Below the pieces are notes generated by a model. That model was not told the DNA's origin, ran no database searches, and saw only the letters and a list, made by a program, of their open reading frames with translations. A stretch of DNA of 64,000 bases. It comes from Undaria pinnatifida. Lineage: Eukaryota > Sar > Phaeophyceae > Laminariales > Alariaceae. Both the position numbers and the translations under genes were made by a program. Position 1 is the first letter of the stretch. Each line of letters begins with the position of its first letter. Location of the stretch: contig JABAKD010000023.1 of the NCBI GenBank assembly GCA_012845835.1, positions 12,275,851 through 12,339,850 of the forward strand, in the 5' to 3' direction. This document shows, piece after piece, positions 1-9,454 of this stretch.

Positions 1-225
1 CTCACCTTGCCTAACAAAGCTGTCCCGTGCGAGCAGTGTAGCTTCCAGACATCCTATACTAGCTTCTCATGTCTCCTGTTGGTAACGACTCTCAGAATCA
101 GCTCTATTCTGCAAGGGTATCTACGAGAACACTGCTGTTCGATGGCCTACTGCTGTACAAGTTCCCACATACTCCTGGTAGATCATCTCTTTGGTCCGCG
201 CTTACCGTAGCTCCACCAGGCGTTT

Positions 226-473
226 AATTGCACGTACGTGCAAGGTTTTTAGAATTGCACGTAAACTCAGTACAGCCCCTGCCGACCTCGAGAGAAGACC
301 GAGAGCCCCCCAAAGGGTTAGGGTAGGGTTAGGGTTAGGGTCGGGTCTGGGATCGGGTTGGTCTGGGCAGCGTAACCGTCGTTTTGTGCAGACCTGGACA
401 TAGGGAGCCGCCATACATAAATCGCTATTGAATTTACGTGCAAGTCTGAAAAACCTTGCACGTACGTGCAATT
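226..473. mobile_element. MITE-like inverted-repeat element with internal telomere-like repeats
   Basis: A 25-bp perfect inverted repeat (226-250 and 449-473) shares the palindrome TTGCACGTACGTGCAA followed by GGTTTTT. A second pair of TGCACGTAAA segments lies just inside each end. The ~250-bp size and lack of any coding sequence fit a non-autonomous DNA transposon. Similarity continues weakly outside the arms (CCCGTGAAATT on the right, GGCGTTTAATT on the left), so the true ends may be a little further out. No target duplication was identified. The centre holds TTAGGG-type units. Confidence 0.6.
312..345 (+). repeat. interstitial telomere-like repeat (TTAGGG)n
   Basis: About five adjacent GGGTTA / TTAGGG units, partly degenerate, followed by a GGGTC/GGGAT-rich tail to about 370. 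It lies between the two arms of the inverted-repeat element, so it is interstitial and not a chromosome end. Confidence 0.6.
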
Positions 474-741
474 TCACGGGAGCCCCCGTAGCTCGGACTT
501 CTCTCTACGCTCACTCAGGTTGTTGTATCGCCCCGTTTTACGCATCTACTTATTTCTAGCCTGTGATTGGCTCATGTAAATATAATAATCCCTCTTGGAA
601 GGTCCACAGAATTTGTAATGAAACCCGTGGCTCCCCAATACTTAATCCAAGTAACCTAGATCCCTTGCTAAATCCAAGCGATTTTCCAATTTCACCACAT
701 ATGGGGAGCGCCTAATCTTAACCCATGGGTTACCAAAGAGC

Positions 742-1026
742 GGCGCCGGGGAATCTGCCAACATTGGCATTCAGGAATAGCCTGCCAACACAAAAAACGC
801 CTGCAGAACCTACTCTACAGAACCAGATTTCAATTGATTGCACCTAGCTACGCGCTGTGATCGCGCCGCGTCTCTCAGGAAGAGAAGAGAGACCACAAGC
901 GGGACCGCGCGCAGCGCAGACGCCAGACAACCGACACCACAGCCGGCTCCTCAGCACCATGCTGGTGTGGCGGCTATGTACGCTTTGGTATGTCTAATTG
1001 CGGCTCTCCTAGCCTACGACCACTAG
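742..1026 (+). repeat. dispersed repeat R1, copy a
   Basis: A ~100-bp lead (GAATCTGCCAACATTGGC ... ACCAGATTTCAATT) is joined to a segment with a short open frame at 838-1026 (62 codons, starting MHLATRCDRAAS). Close copies lie at 8593-9085 and, inverted, at 15462-15770. In the 8.6 kb copy the two halves are inverted relative to each other. The frame is conserved with few changes, but it overlaps the upstream part of the decayed gene at 8.6 kb, so it is treated as repeat, not as a gene. Confidence 0.65.
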
Positions 1027-1159
1027 GCTCGTAGGCTCGTCCTCCCTCTCACAAGAATGGGGCTCACACAACGCTCTTGCGGAGAAATAAGAAATTCGTA
1101 ATTTTATACTGAGGTTAGTGTGGGGCACATCATTTAAAAAAAAAAAACGAAATTCAGCC

Positions 1160-1790
1160 TAGAAAAAAGCAAAATCTCGGTTTCTTATTAGAGGGCCGGC
1201 GGCACAATACTCTTGAAGTAGTACAGGGCGTAAGAATGGCAATGAAGCTGATACTCCTGGTAAGACAAGAAATCCGGGAACTGAAGTTAGTGCAGATGAC
1301 ACCCTCTCCCAAATAAGAAATCCGCAGCCCCAGCCAGGATTCCGGTTTCTCGTTATCAAATAGGTACCTGATACTTGTACAAGTAGGTGTAGTGCAGATG
1401 GATTATTCTAGGAACAACGCTGTTCATACAGCAGTTGTAGTAGAAATGAAATAGTAATAGAAAAAAAAAGGGAGAAATAGAAATATTATTGGCCGAGGCT
1501 AAATTTCTTATTTGAGAAAGGGTGAGTTCTACACACTATCTTTAGCACAGCGCCTCTCAATTGTCTTCCCTTCCTGGTAAGGTACAAGTATCAGCCATGC
1601 TTTCCTATGGGAAAGGAAAAGCAAAACAAGAAGGGCTCACATTTTTGTCGACAACATTGGTAGTACCGCTGTTGACCCCCCACCCCCCCGAGATGAAACA
1701 GACAATCAAACCCAGGGCCATACAAAACGAAACGGCCGGCTCGCAAGCGAAGCAAAAACATAATAGACTTACTTAAGATATTTTTGCTGA
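1160..1790 (+). repeat. dispersed repeat R2, copy a
   Basis: Matches 9455-9890 and 10460-10615 in the same orientation. Shared landmarks are the ATACTCTTgAAGTAGTACAG region, the CCAGCCAGGATTCC region near 1340, and the GTCGACAAC...GCTGTTGACCCCC / GAAACGGCCGGCTCGCAAG block near 1650-1750. It contains one copy of the module AATAAGAAA...CACCCTCTCCCAAATAAGAAA, which recurs at 7.4-8.1 and 14.2-15.0 kb. No protein is recognised. Confidence 0.65.
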
Positions 1791-1799
1791 AAGTGCTCG

Positions 1800-2320
1800 G
1801 TTGGTGCATCCCTGGCATCTCCGGGGTCGGCCGGTCCAGCTTTTCTTTGAATTGTTGCTCCGCCTTATTATTTTTGTTTCTGCTCGTTTTATGGAACCTG
1901 GTCTCTCACGGGGTCCCGGAGTCGAAGTGGAGAGGGTGGTCCCGGAGGTCTGGTACTCGTCGCGGATGGTCGGTAGTCGGAGCGGAGAGGTCGTCGCAGA
2001 GCTGAAGTCGAAGCGGAGAGGGCGTCGCGGTGCTGAGGTCCCTTGACGATCGTTCTCAACAGCGAACGCGACTGATAACCTTTCTTTCTTATATATAGCA
2101 AGGAGATGCTAAGCCAGAGCTAGAGTGACGGTGGGCATATGCCCTTCGTCATGCGGCGGGATCATCTTTCGGTGGCTGACCTTCCGGGGACGGGTCAACG
2201 CCGTCTATGACGGGTGACGCCGTTCGCGACCCGGGATCGTGTATTGCCTGACCGGTGACGTGTCCTCTCGCGCATGCGTGTACGCGATCTACGATAGGTA
2301 TCTACGACCCTGTCTTCCAC
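1800..2320. other. gene-poor stretch, nothing recognised
   Basis: Short open frames on both strands but no recognisable protein and no repeat partner in the window. The sequence is GC-richer than its surroundings (GGAGCGGAGAGGGCGTCGCGG and similar), with several near repeats of CGGAGCGGAGAGG around 1970-2020. Confidence 0.4.
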
Positions 2321-2329
2321 AGTTTTGCC

Positions 2330-2790
2330 AGTTGTTTCTTGACTTTCAGCTGCTTCCTGCAAATTTGGTTTTTCTGCCAACACGATTTTGAACTTTTTCG
2401 GGATTTTTTCTTCCTTTTTGTGAAGTGAGTTAAACTTCCTACCATTTGCCGCTAATTTGCCGGCTGTGCATTACTTGCGGAACGGTCCAGCTTTAATTTT
2501 TCTTTGATTTCCACCATTTGTGTTGTACGTCCACGAAGTTTCACCATATTAGCTGAGATCTCGGTTTGGCTCATCATCTCAGCTCAGCTCCGCCCAGCAC
2601 CCCACCGCAGTACTACAGCTCAGCCGCGCAGCGCCGTGCAGTGCCGTGCCCTGCGATGCCCTGCCGTGCCCTGCAGCTCAGCTCAGCAGCGCACCGCAGC
2701 GCTAGCTCAGCAGAGCGCAGCGCCGTGCGGTGCCGCGCTTTGCCGTGCTTCGCCATGCTGCGTGCTTTGCGGTACTTTTACTAGTTCGTA
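2330..2790 (+). repeat. dispersed repeat R3, copy a
   Basis: The stretch from TCAGCTGCTTCCTGCAAA through ATTTGCCGGCTGTGCATTA to a GC-rich low-complexity tail of GCCGTGCC/CAGCTCAG words is repeated in inverted orientation at 34655-35062. The low-complexity part gives artificial Cys/Ala/Ser-rich frames with no homology I recognise. Confidence 0.7.
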
Positions 2791-3199
2791 CATGCCAGTA
2801 ACATTCGCAGTATTATACCACGTACCGGTACTATTAATAAGTTTGATCATACTACGTTGTTGGATCACAAACAATGCACCCCCAGCTCAGGTCAGCCCGG
2901 CTATATATAGCTCAGCAGTGTAGCGCGGCATAGTGCGGTGCCGTGCCTTGCCCTTCGTTTTGCGGTGTTGTGTCGTCCGGCGCTGCGCGTTCTTTTGAAC
3001 TTACAGCAAGTAGTACCAGGTATGAAACAGGTACCAGGTACCATTATGTACGTGTTGTGTTCTCGTCTTCTTGCTTTCTTCAGTTGATTGCCCTCTCTCG
3101 GTCCCCATGCCCCCCCCCCCCGCGCAAATATCAGACGTACTACTGCCGTTCAGAACGTGACATCAACAAGCACCCAGCACAGCGCAGGGCAATTAGCTC

Positions 3200-3865
3200 T
3201 TCACAAGCACCTCTTGGCATTATCCCTTCGCTGTTCGCACCACATAATCACGGGCCTCTTCTTCCTGCTCCCTTTACATGTTTCAGTTGCATTCTTCCTT
3301 GCGCGAGCGTAGCGGGCGGCGTACCGGTAGTACGTGTGTGTACTGGTCTTTTTGCTTTCGTCGTTGATGCTGTCTTCCATCTCGGTCCTCTTCGCGTTTT
3401 TTTCTTCGCCAATTACACCCGCACTACTGTACTGCCGATCAAAATGTGACATCGCCAACAAATTATCCCTTCGCAGTTCGCACCAAATAATCACGGGCCT
3501 CTTCTTCCTGCTCCCTTTGCATGTTTCAGTGGCATTCTTCCCTGCGCGAGCGTAGCGGGCGGCGTACCGGTAGTACGTGTGTGTACTGGTCTTTTTGCTT
3601 TCATCGTTGATTTTGTCTTCCATCTCGGTCTTCTTCGCGTTTTTTTCTTCGCCAATTACACCCGTACTACTGTACTGCCGATCAAAACGTGACATCGCCA
3701 ACATACAGCACAGCACAGACAGGGCAATCAGCTCCGCACAAATACCTCTTGGCATTATCAAATTGCTAGTTGCACTAGTTCGTGGGCCTCCTCTTTCTGC
3801 CCCCTCCATATATAGTTGAAATCTTCCTTGCGCAAGCGTAGCGGGCGGCGTCAGCCGCCCGCGAC
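3200..3865. repeat. 243-bp tandem repeat, two full units and a partial third
   Basis: GCGAGCGTAGCGGGCGGCG starts near 3303 and again near 3546, a spacing of 243 bp. The flanking CGGTAGTACGTGTGTGTACTGG and the TACTGTACTGCCGATCAAAA segment repeat at the same spacing. A third, shorter unit ends in a hairpin at 3831-3862. The period is a multiple of three, so the minus-strand frame carries two 81-residue repeats. Confidence 0.85.
3201..3809 (-). CDS. hypothetical repeat-encoded frame, two 81-residue repeats
   Basis: A 202-codon open frame on the minus strand. It spans two tandem 243-bp units, each encoding a Lys/Glu-rich stretch (GEEKNAK.TEMED) then a Tyr/Ala/Arg-rich stretch (TYYRYAARYARA) and GSRKKRPVI.WCE. 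The two repeats differ at only about six residues, several of them conservative (T/A, K/R, K/S, G/R, I/M, L/Q). No family is recognised, there is no signal peptide or membrane segment, and the frame is mostly basic. The in-frame period may keep the frame open without selection. Part of the frame is the same GCGTAGCGGGCGGCG word that forms hairpins elsewhere in the window, which argues for repeat DNA rather than a gene. Confidence 0.25.
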   Translation of the reverse strand: MEGAERGGPRTSATSNLIMPRGICAELIALSVLCCMLAMSRFDRQYSSTGVIGEEKNAKKTEMEDKINDESKKTSTHTYYRYAARYARAGKNATETCKGSRKKRPVIIWCELRRDNLLAMSHFDRQYSSAGVIGEEKNAKRTEMEDSINDESKKTSTHTYYRYAARYARARKNATETCKGSRKKRPVIMWCEQRRDNAKRCL

Positions 3866-5852
3866 GCGGAGCTCTTGTAAACTCGTACGGTCTTTATTCT
3901 TTGTGAATTAACAAAAGGCAAACTTGACCCGACACTGCAGACGCTAACTTACGACGACAAGATGCGCCGGAGTGCACTTTTCACATTCACACCATGACCA
4001 CCACCGCTTTCCGTCTGATCTAGTTTTCCCAGTTCTGCAGGCCTCGGGCCGGAGCTTTTCTGGCGGCACATTGCATTAGGGCCGCCCCTCCCTCCCACGC
4101 GAGGCAGGGCGAGTCTCCTGGTACACGCCTTCTTGTCGACTGTGGCCGCGGTGAAAGAAAATCTGAGGGCCCCGGTGTGGGCCCTTGGGCTTCTTGGGCG
4201 TCGGTTGGCGGCGCCAAACTACCCAGCCTCATCTCCGCCGTCGCCAAACTCCAACATATCTGCAGCTGACGCCGACACGCCTGCACCTGCCGCTGCGCCC
4301 CCGCGACGAACGCCAACAATACCTGCCCCATACCAACTCCGCGAAACAGCAGGGGAAACAGCGCTACCGACAACACCCGCAATCATCGCGCCCCCGTTAG
4401 CTTCCCGCAACCTAGCACGCAATGCAGCATGCCGTTGACTAATAGAGATAATCGTACTCCTAACATTGGCGTGCCCTTTGATTTCATCACAGTGATTCGG
4501 AAGTTGTTGGGAGGTCGACAAGATCAACCGGCCCCTCACCCCGAGCATCAGGTCCCCACAATCTCTGAGAAAGGTCGCTTCTTTCACCAGTGTCTACCAC
4601 GTCAAGAGCAGAGACCCACCCAGGAAACATCGGGCTATCCGGTGACCAGCTGGCCGTGTCGCTTTAGATAATCTCAAACTCAAACTGTTCGTAGCACTCT
4701 CCAATCTACTTCGGCGGTCCGCGGTTCTTCGCATCCATCCCAATATTCCAGCAATAAGTGAACTCCAGCAGAATCGAGTGGGCCAGCGCAGGAGAAGCGC
4801 AATAGTAGCCTGCGGAGGTAACGATGAAACCCTTTAAAAAAGGGACAAACAGTTACAGCATGCGGAGAACATATTGAACAGGTGTACGTCAGGTCCTGGT
4901 TGACCACCAAGCCGAGGAAAAAAATCAACATGTTACAAACACTGCAACAAACGAAACCGTGAGGTATACTTGACGGCAAATACTATTGAGCATCGGGTTA
5001 TGCCGTGAGGCCAATTTTATGGGTGGAAATGGTCGCTGTACCTAGTGATAGAAAAGTCTCGCAAAACACACATCAAGCCTCTGTACTGCTGGTACCTCTG
5101 ACACAGCGACGAGTGGTGATCCCCGCTTTACTTTTCCCTGTTGCGTAGTACAGCGGCAAGCCGTCAGGCTTGCTTAGACAACAAGCTTCGATGTGCTTGC
5201 GGAGCAGCTTCACGACCTCCAGTGCTTTCGCGCGCAGGAGAATTTATCCCGATTTCGCATCGATCACGTCGCAGAACCGATCAATCACTGAACCAAAGCA
5301 AGTCAACAATCGTGTCCGCTTGGGCGCCAACCGCCGACAATTCCGCAAGAAACACGTCCAGTTCATCTCTATATACTCTGCCATCCATTCCGATGCCATT
5401 TTTCGCGCTTGAAGAGCACTTTCTACCTGCGGTTGGAAGCGAGATCGGCAGGAGCGTAATGGTCACGACACATGACCCAGTACAGGCATTATTTTCGACG
5501 ACAGCGTAAGTCTCTCCATATCACTGATCCGAACAACGACACAAGTGACGTCAAAACCACTTGCCTCCTTGATGTCTTCCAGATTAACGATATGGCAAGC
5601 ATCTCTCAACCAAGCCATGGAGGGCTTGAAGGCGCCGTGACTCTTCTTCACCAGGCGCGAGATACGTGGAAGCGCGTGGAAGGTATCCAGGCGAACCTTT
5701 AGCATGTGTGGGCCACCCCCCTGATACAGTTGGGCAACAATCAACATGAGTTCAGAACACTCGAACAGAAAAAATCGTATACACAGCGCACATTGACGCC
5801 GAGCAAATTTCAGAAACAAAAAAAACATGTTTGCCATCTCTACAGCACTCAC

Positions 5853-5977
5853 GTCGTCCTGGTCGACATTACCACCGATCTCGTCTCCGGCTCCTAGGTC
5901 GCAAGCGCGGTCGTGACCAACATCAAAGTCATACCCGTCGCCACCGTCCTCTTCGCCCGTGTCCGAGTCCGCATCAT
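5853..5977 (-). CDS. acidic exon of gene copy A
   Basis: A 125-bp internal exon bounded by a consensus acceptor (TTTTTTAG before ATGATGCGG) and donor (GACGAC then GTGAGT). It encodes an Asp/Glu/Gly-rich stretch (DSDTGEEDGGDGYDFD). The preceding intron is 141 bp (donor AG|GTAAGA at 6118, acceptor at 5978). Copy B has the same exon with identical length at 12621-12745. Conservation of both splice sites and of exon length is the best evidence that this locus is a real spliced gene and not a chance run of frames. Confidence 0.65.
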
Positions 5978-7429
5978 CTAAAAAGGAAAACACCAACGAA
6001 AAAGTTTGGTTTGTTTGGTGAATAATACAAACGTCAGCAAGAAAATGAAGAACGCCAATGCGGGCAGGGCGTCAGACAACTCAGCTCAACTCCTTCCTAG
6101 GACGGGGCAAGGTCTTACCTAGCGAGCCCACCACGTGGCAAGGTGCTTCGGTCGCGAAGAAGTCGGCGTCATTGTTGTAAGCGGTACTTGCATTCGGCCT
6201 CGGCGACGGTGCTGGTGTCGCAGCGGCGGCTGCCCAATCGGCGGCAAGGCGAACATGGATTACGTCCCACAGGACAAGCCTGTCACCGCCGCCGCCGCAG
6301 ATTTCCTTCATCGTCACACCACCCACACCCGCGGAGGAAGGAGCCTCCTTGTGTTGCTGCGTACGTAGCAGGCTTGACCGCGTCGCTCACTTTGACTACG
6401 ACCCTCTTCTGGCCGCCAGATTGATGTGATTGAGGATGCCACCGAAGTAAAGATCCAGCGGTAGTCTCATGGCCCTGTACGTTTCCAACGCTAACACAAC
6501 TGGCATGGTTGTTGTTGTGGAGTCGCACCTAAAGTTCCATCGTAAAGTAGACCAGGTTCGGGGGTGATACCAGGTTTAGTCGCTTGTGATGCGGATGTGC
6601 CGTGCATGCTGTTGGTTTAGATTATGCAAGAAGTAAGGTCTCAATGAATGTGGTACAAAACATCCCAATCGCATCTGTGTTCCCGGCGGCAAAATGGTCT
6701 TGACCCGGACCGCGTATGGGATCCTTCAATATCTAGATCTCCACGTAAACGAAAACGGACGCGTAAGCATCCAGGCAGGCGTACTCTACCCTTGACGGCA
6801 CCGTAAGGATTTAAAATGCAGGCATCACTAGCATTCCACCTACAAGAAGATTCAAGAGCATGGCGCCAACAATCAAGCTGGCAACAAGAAACGTTCGATA
6901 GCCTCCAACGAGCGTGAATAGGACACGCGCATAGCTAACCAGAGTAGTATCACCAGTTGGGCGTTGAGGGGAGAACTCCGGCGAGACAAGCGGAAGGTCG
7001 GGTCTGTGGGCAACTCTTTCCCAAGCAAACTAGACACTATACCCGCCAGCGAAAGAGATGGCGTTTGCACCCAACAAGCTTTCACGTGAGTCAGCGCGTC
7101 CACAGTGTTCGCGGCTTTGACCTCATCCAAACACGTCGCGTCTGACTTGGTGTTGACGCCAAGTCTACCATCATGTCCTGGTACCAAATCACGCTGGTTG
7201 TTCACCTCGGGAAACGCAAGCGAGAATTTTGGAATTGAATACGCCTTGTGCCAGCTGCGAACCGCCGAACCAAGAAAACACGACTGCCACAATTGTACCA
7301 GGTGCCAGTTATCGTGTACCAGTCATATGCTCAGAGCTATATATCACGTGTACGAGTGTACAAGCTGCGACAGCAAACAAGCCCGCAGAAGCAATAGCTT
7401 CAAAATAGTTAAGGTAATTAGCCAGGCTG

Positions 7430-8150
7430 TTATTTACACGAAAATAAGAAACTCGGGATACTTTGTACTGAATTTAATGTACCATAAGGTAGAGTGCACC
7501 CTCTCCCAAACAAGAAAGCCAGCCTAGGTCACTATTTATGTACCTGGTGTCTTTTAGGTGTCCTGTGCTACTGCATCTGGTATCTGGCACGCGATTAATC
7601 AGAGGTTCGGTATGGTATATACTTCGTACCAGGTACCAGGTATCGCATGCTCAGAGCTATGATACCTGGTACCTGGTAGATTCGAGGACAACCAACAGGG
7701 CACAAGCAGGAGGAGCAGGAGCCTAGAATGACCTGGTACGACTCGTACCTCGTATCCAAATATCATTGCCGCAGACAAACTGCTGATGTACAGCAGTACA
7801 GGGCACGTAAGAATAAACCTGGTAATAGGAAAGCCAGGGTGATATTTAGGTACCGGAATAAGAAACTCGGGAGTCATTATACTGAAGTTGCCCGGGAGAA
7901 CAAACCCTCTGCCAAAAACGAAAGCGAACCTACTGCTGTAGGTCAGTATTTCCGTGTCTTACGATATACAACAGTACTACAGGAGTACAAGACACCTACC
8001 TGTAATATTAAAGGTGCAGTAATAAGAAAGCCAAGTTGATATTTTGAGGAAAATAAGAAGCTCGGGAGCTGTTATACTGAAGTCAGTGTAGAACATACCC
8101 CCTCACAAATAAGAAAGCCAGCTTACCGCAGGTACCAGGTATGTATGTTT
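7430..8150. repeat. ~190-bp module repeats inside unit A
   Basis: Three diverged tandem-like modules share AATAAGAAactCGGGAG, then TATACTGAAGT.AGTGTAG, then CCCTCTCCCAAATAAGAAAGCCAGC. They begin near 7435, 7850 and 8045; the last two are about 190 bp apart. ACCTGGTACCAGGTA palindromes occur between them. The stretch lies between the first exon and the exonuclease region of gene copy A, so it probably represents intron sequence. Related modules are at 1262-1350, 9550-9640 and 14205-14960. Confidence 0.6.
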
Positions 8151-8151
8151 C

Positions 8152-8580
8152 TTATCTGGTGTCCTGTACTGCTTTACCATGGTACCAGGTATATGATTCG
8201 TCCGTACAGCAGCAGGTAACAAACAGAAGTCTACGATAGAACCACTCACATCCGGCCTTGTGTAGCGTAGGTAGAGGGCTGAAAGGAAACCACCCCACCC
8301 GCTGCTCCCCCCCTTGACGTGCTTCCTGCTGGCTTTGATAGAATAGTGCTCGTGATGTCGATGAATCGACGCTGCCTTGGATGTTTGATGCTGTCAAAGT
8401 AGATGAAGTTGCACTTTGTTGTCGTTCGCTCTCCCGAGCGGGTCCATCACCGCTGCCTCCACCGCTACTTCCATCGCTGCCTCCACCGTCATGATATCGG
8501 CCGCTGCTGCCTCTAATGTCCCCACCGCTGCCTCCGCCATCACTACCGACCTCGTCGCATCGACAGATGGCAGGCTCCAA
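8152..8580 (-). CDS. Gly/Ser-rich first exon of gene copy A
   Basis: Starts MEPAICRCDEVG and continues in a Gly/Ser/Asp-rich low-complexity region, then SATSST and STSRALF.QSQ. The same start and order occur in copy B (15138-15404). The main indel between the copies is 18 bp, a multiple of three, which suggests this exon was under coding constraint before the gene decayed. The true 3' boundary of the exon is not visible; the frame after about residue 85 diverges from copy B and is probably intron. The start codon was chosen because it is shared by both copies. Confidence 0.45.
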   Translation of the reverse strand: MEPAICRCDEVGSDGGGSGGDIRGSSGRYHDGGGSDGSSGGGSGDGPARESERQQSATSSTLTASNIQGSVDSSTSRALFYQSQQEARQGGEQRVGWFPFSPLPTLHKAGCEWFYRRLLFVTCCCTDESYTWYHGKAVQDTR

Positions 8581-8592
8581 GAAACGAAATAG

Positions 8593-9085
8593 TCACACTA
8601 CAACCGCTGCTACAGGGCGCCTTTGCTCGGGACCACGGAAACGAGCCGGGTGGTCGTAGGCTAGGAGAGCCGCAATTAGACATACCAAAGCGTGCATAGC
8701 CGCCACACCAGCATGGTGCTGAGGAGTCGGCTGTGGTGTCGGTTGTCTGGTGTCAGCGCTGCGCGCGGTCCCGCTTGCGGTCTCTCTTCTCTCCCCGAGA
8801 GACGCGGCGCGATCACAGCGCGTAGCTCGGTGCAATCATCGCCAATCATAATTGTCTATCCTTACAACATCCTTACAAAGCTCGTGTTTCATTTGCCGAA
8901 TTTGCTGCCTATAAGCCATTCATATCGCCGGATCCTTACAAAATATTCCCCAGGTATAGGTGCCGTGCCGTCTACAACCACTTCCACCGGCGCCCGGGAA
9001 TCTGCCAACATTGGCAGGAAGGAAAAGCCTGCCAACACCAAAAACGCCTGTGTACCTACTCTACAGAACCAGATTTCAATTTGAA
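8593..9085 (-). repeat. dispersed repeat R1, copy b (internally rearranged)
   Basis: The part at 8605-8835 matches 838-1026 in inverted orientation (an 80-codon frame starting MHRATRCDRAAS on the minus strand). The part at 8985-9080 matches 745-835 in direct orientation. Compared with copies a and c, one half has therefore been inverted. The segment lies just upstream of the first exon of gene copy A. Confidence 0.65.
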
Positions 9086-9099
9086 AAGACTACGAAGTA

Positions 9100-9450
9100 C
9101 ACCTGCCCGCACACTTTGCCCGCAGAGCTAACACACGTAGCAGCACGTAGCAGCACGTAGCGGCGGACCCGCAGTGGTTAACCCCCAGGTATCTACGGGG
9201 CTGAGAACCACCAGCAGCATGGATGCTGCTGCAAGTGCTTCTGCCAGTCTTGCTCGGCTTTTCCTTGCCGCCTTGCGAGACGGACGAAAGTGGTGCACCG
9301 GTGACCTCCTCGCTAGGCACGGCGTGGAGTGCAGTCTCGGATGAAAGACATGCACCCACGACCTCGCTAGGCTTGACGTGGAGTAACGAGGAGCCTATGG
9401 TGGTAGATGACCAGGAAGCTGCTTACAACGACAACTCAGCAGCAAGACGG
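9100..9450. other. stretch with short internal duplications
   Basis: Contains GTAGCAGCAC repeated at 9137-9158 and a duplicated segment with GACCTCCTCGCTAGGCacGgcGTGGAGT at 9302 and GACCTCGCTAGGCTTGaCGTGGAGT at 9360. A plus-strand frame of 141 codons (9223-9648) begins with a hydrophobic stretch (LLQVLLPVLLGFSLPPC) that looks like a signal peptide, but it runs straight into repeat R2, so I do not call it a gene. Confidence 0.35.
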
Positions 9451-9454
9451 TTGC

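Larger units (their letters stand above)
4690..8580 (-). pseudogene. DEDDy 3'-5' exonuclease / RGTSSTE-domain gene, copy A, decayed
   Basis: Multi-exon minus-strand gene. In order: a Gly/Ser-rich first exon from ATG at 8580; an exonuclease region with Exo II (GRLGVNTKSD, near 7140-7170) and a SLAGIVSSLLGKELPTDP segment; Exo III (VEYACLDAYAS, 6736-6789); a linker (6119-6528); an acidic exon (5853-5977); a LDTFHALPRISRL segment (near 5630-5680); a KALEVVKLLRKHIEAG segment; RCVRGTSSTE (near 5079-5110); and a SILLEFTYCWNIG segment (near 4750-4790). Exo II/III spacing and sequence fit RNase D/WRN-type 3'-5' exonucleases. The C-terminal part resembles, from memory, fungal and protist exonuclease-fusion proteins of mobile-gene character. 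Decay: a stop just after Exo III (6733-6735, GAG in copy B), a +1 base near 6352, and in-frame TAA/TAG codons shared with copy B. Exo I was not located. Confidence 0.6.
3878..8830. repeat. segmental duplication unit A (~5 kb)
   Basis: Collinear with 10613-15606 over its whole length in direct orientation. Shared landmarks include the start (AACTCGTACG...TTTATTCTT), the region near 4690-4980, the acidic exon at 5853-5977, the exonuclease region at 6650-7292 and the Gly/Ser-rich first exon at 8152-8580. The offset drifts from about 6,733 to 6,829 bp along the unit, so indels have accumulated. The unit carries one decayed multi-exon gene. Confidence 0.9.

Noticed and set aside
2504-2923. Cys/Ala/Ser-rich 139-codon protein
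   Set aside because: Low-complexity GCCGTGCC repeat; the inverted copy at 34.7 kb does not keep the frame.
4670-5260. Stop-codon reassignment (TAA/TAG read as an amino acid)
   Set aside because: The stops in Ty3 element 1 replace Trp (IRRSTSA stop AANCVVV) and probably an aromatic residue (KGN stop NWP), not one consistent amino acid, so random decay fits better; both duplicated gene copies simply share older mutations.
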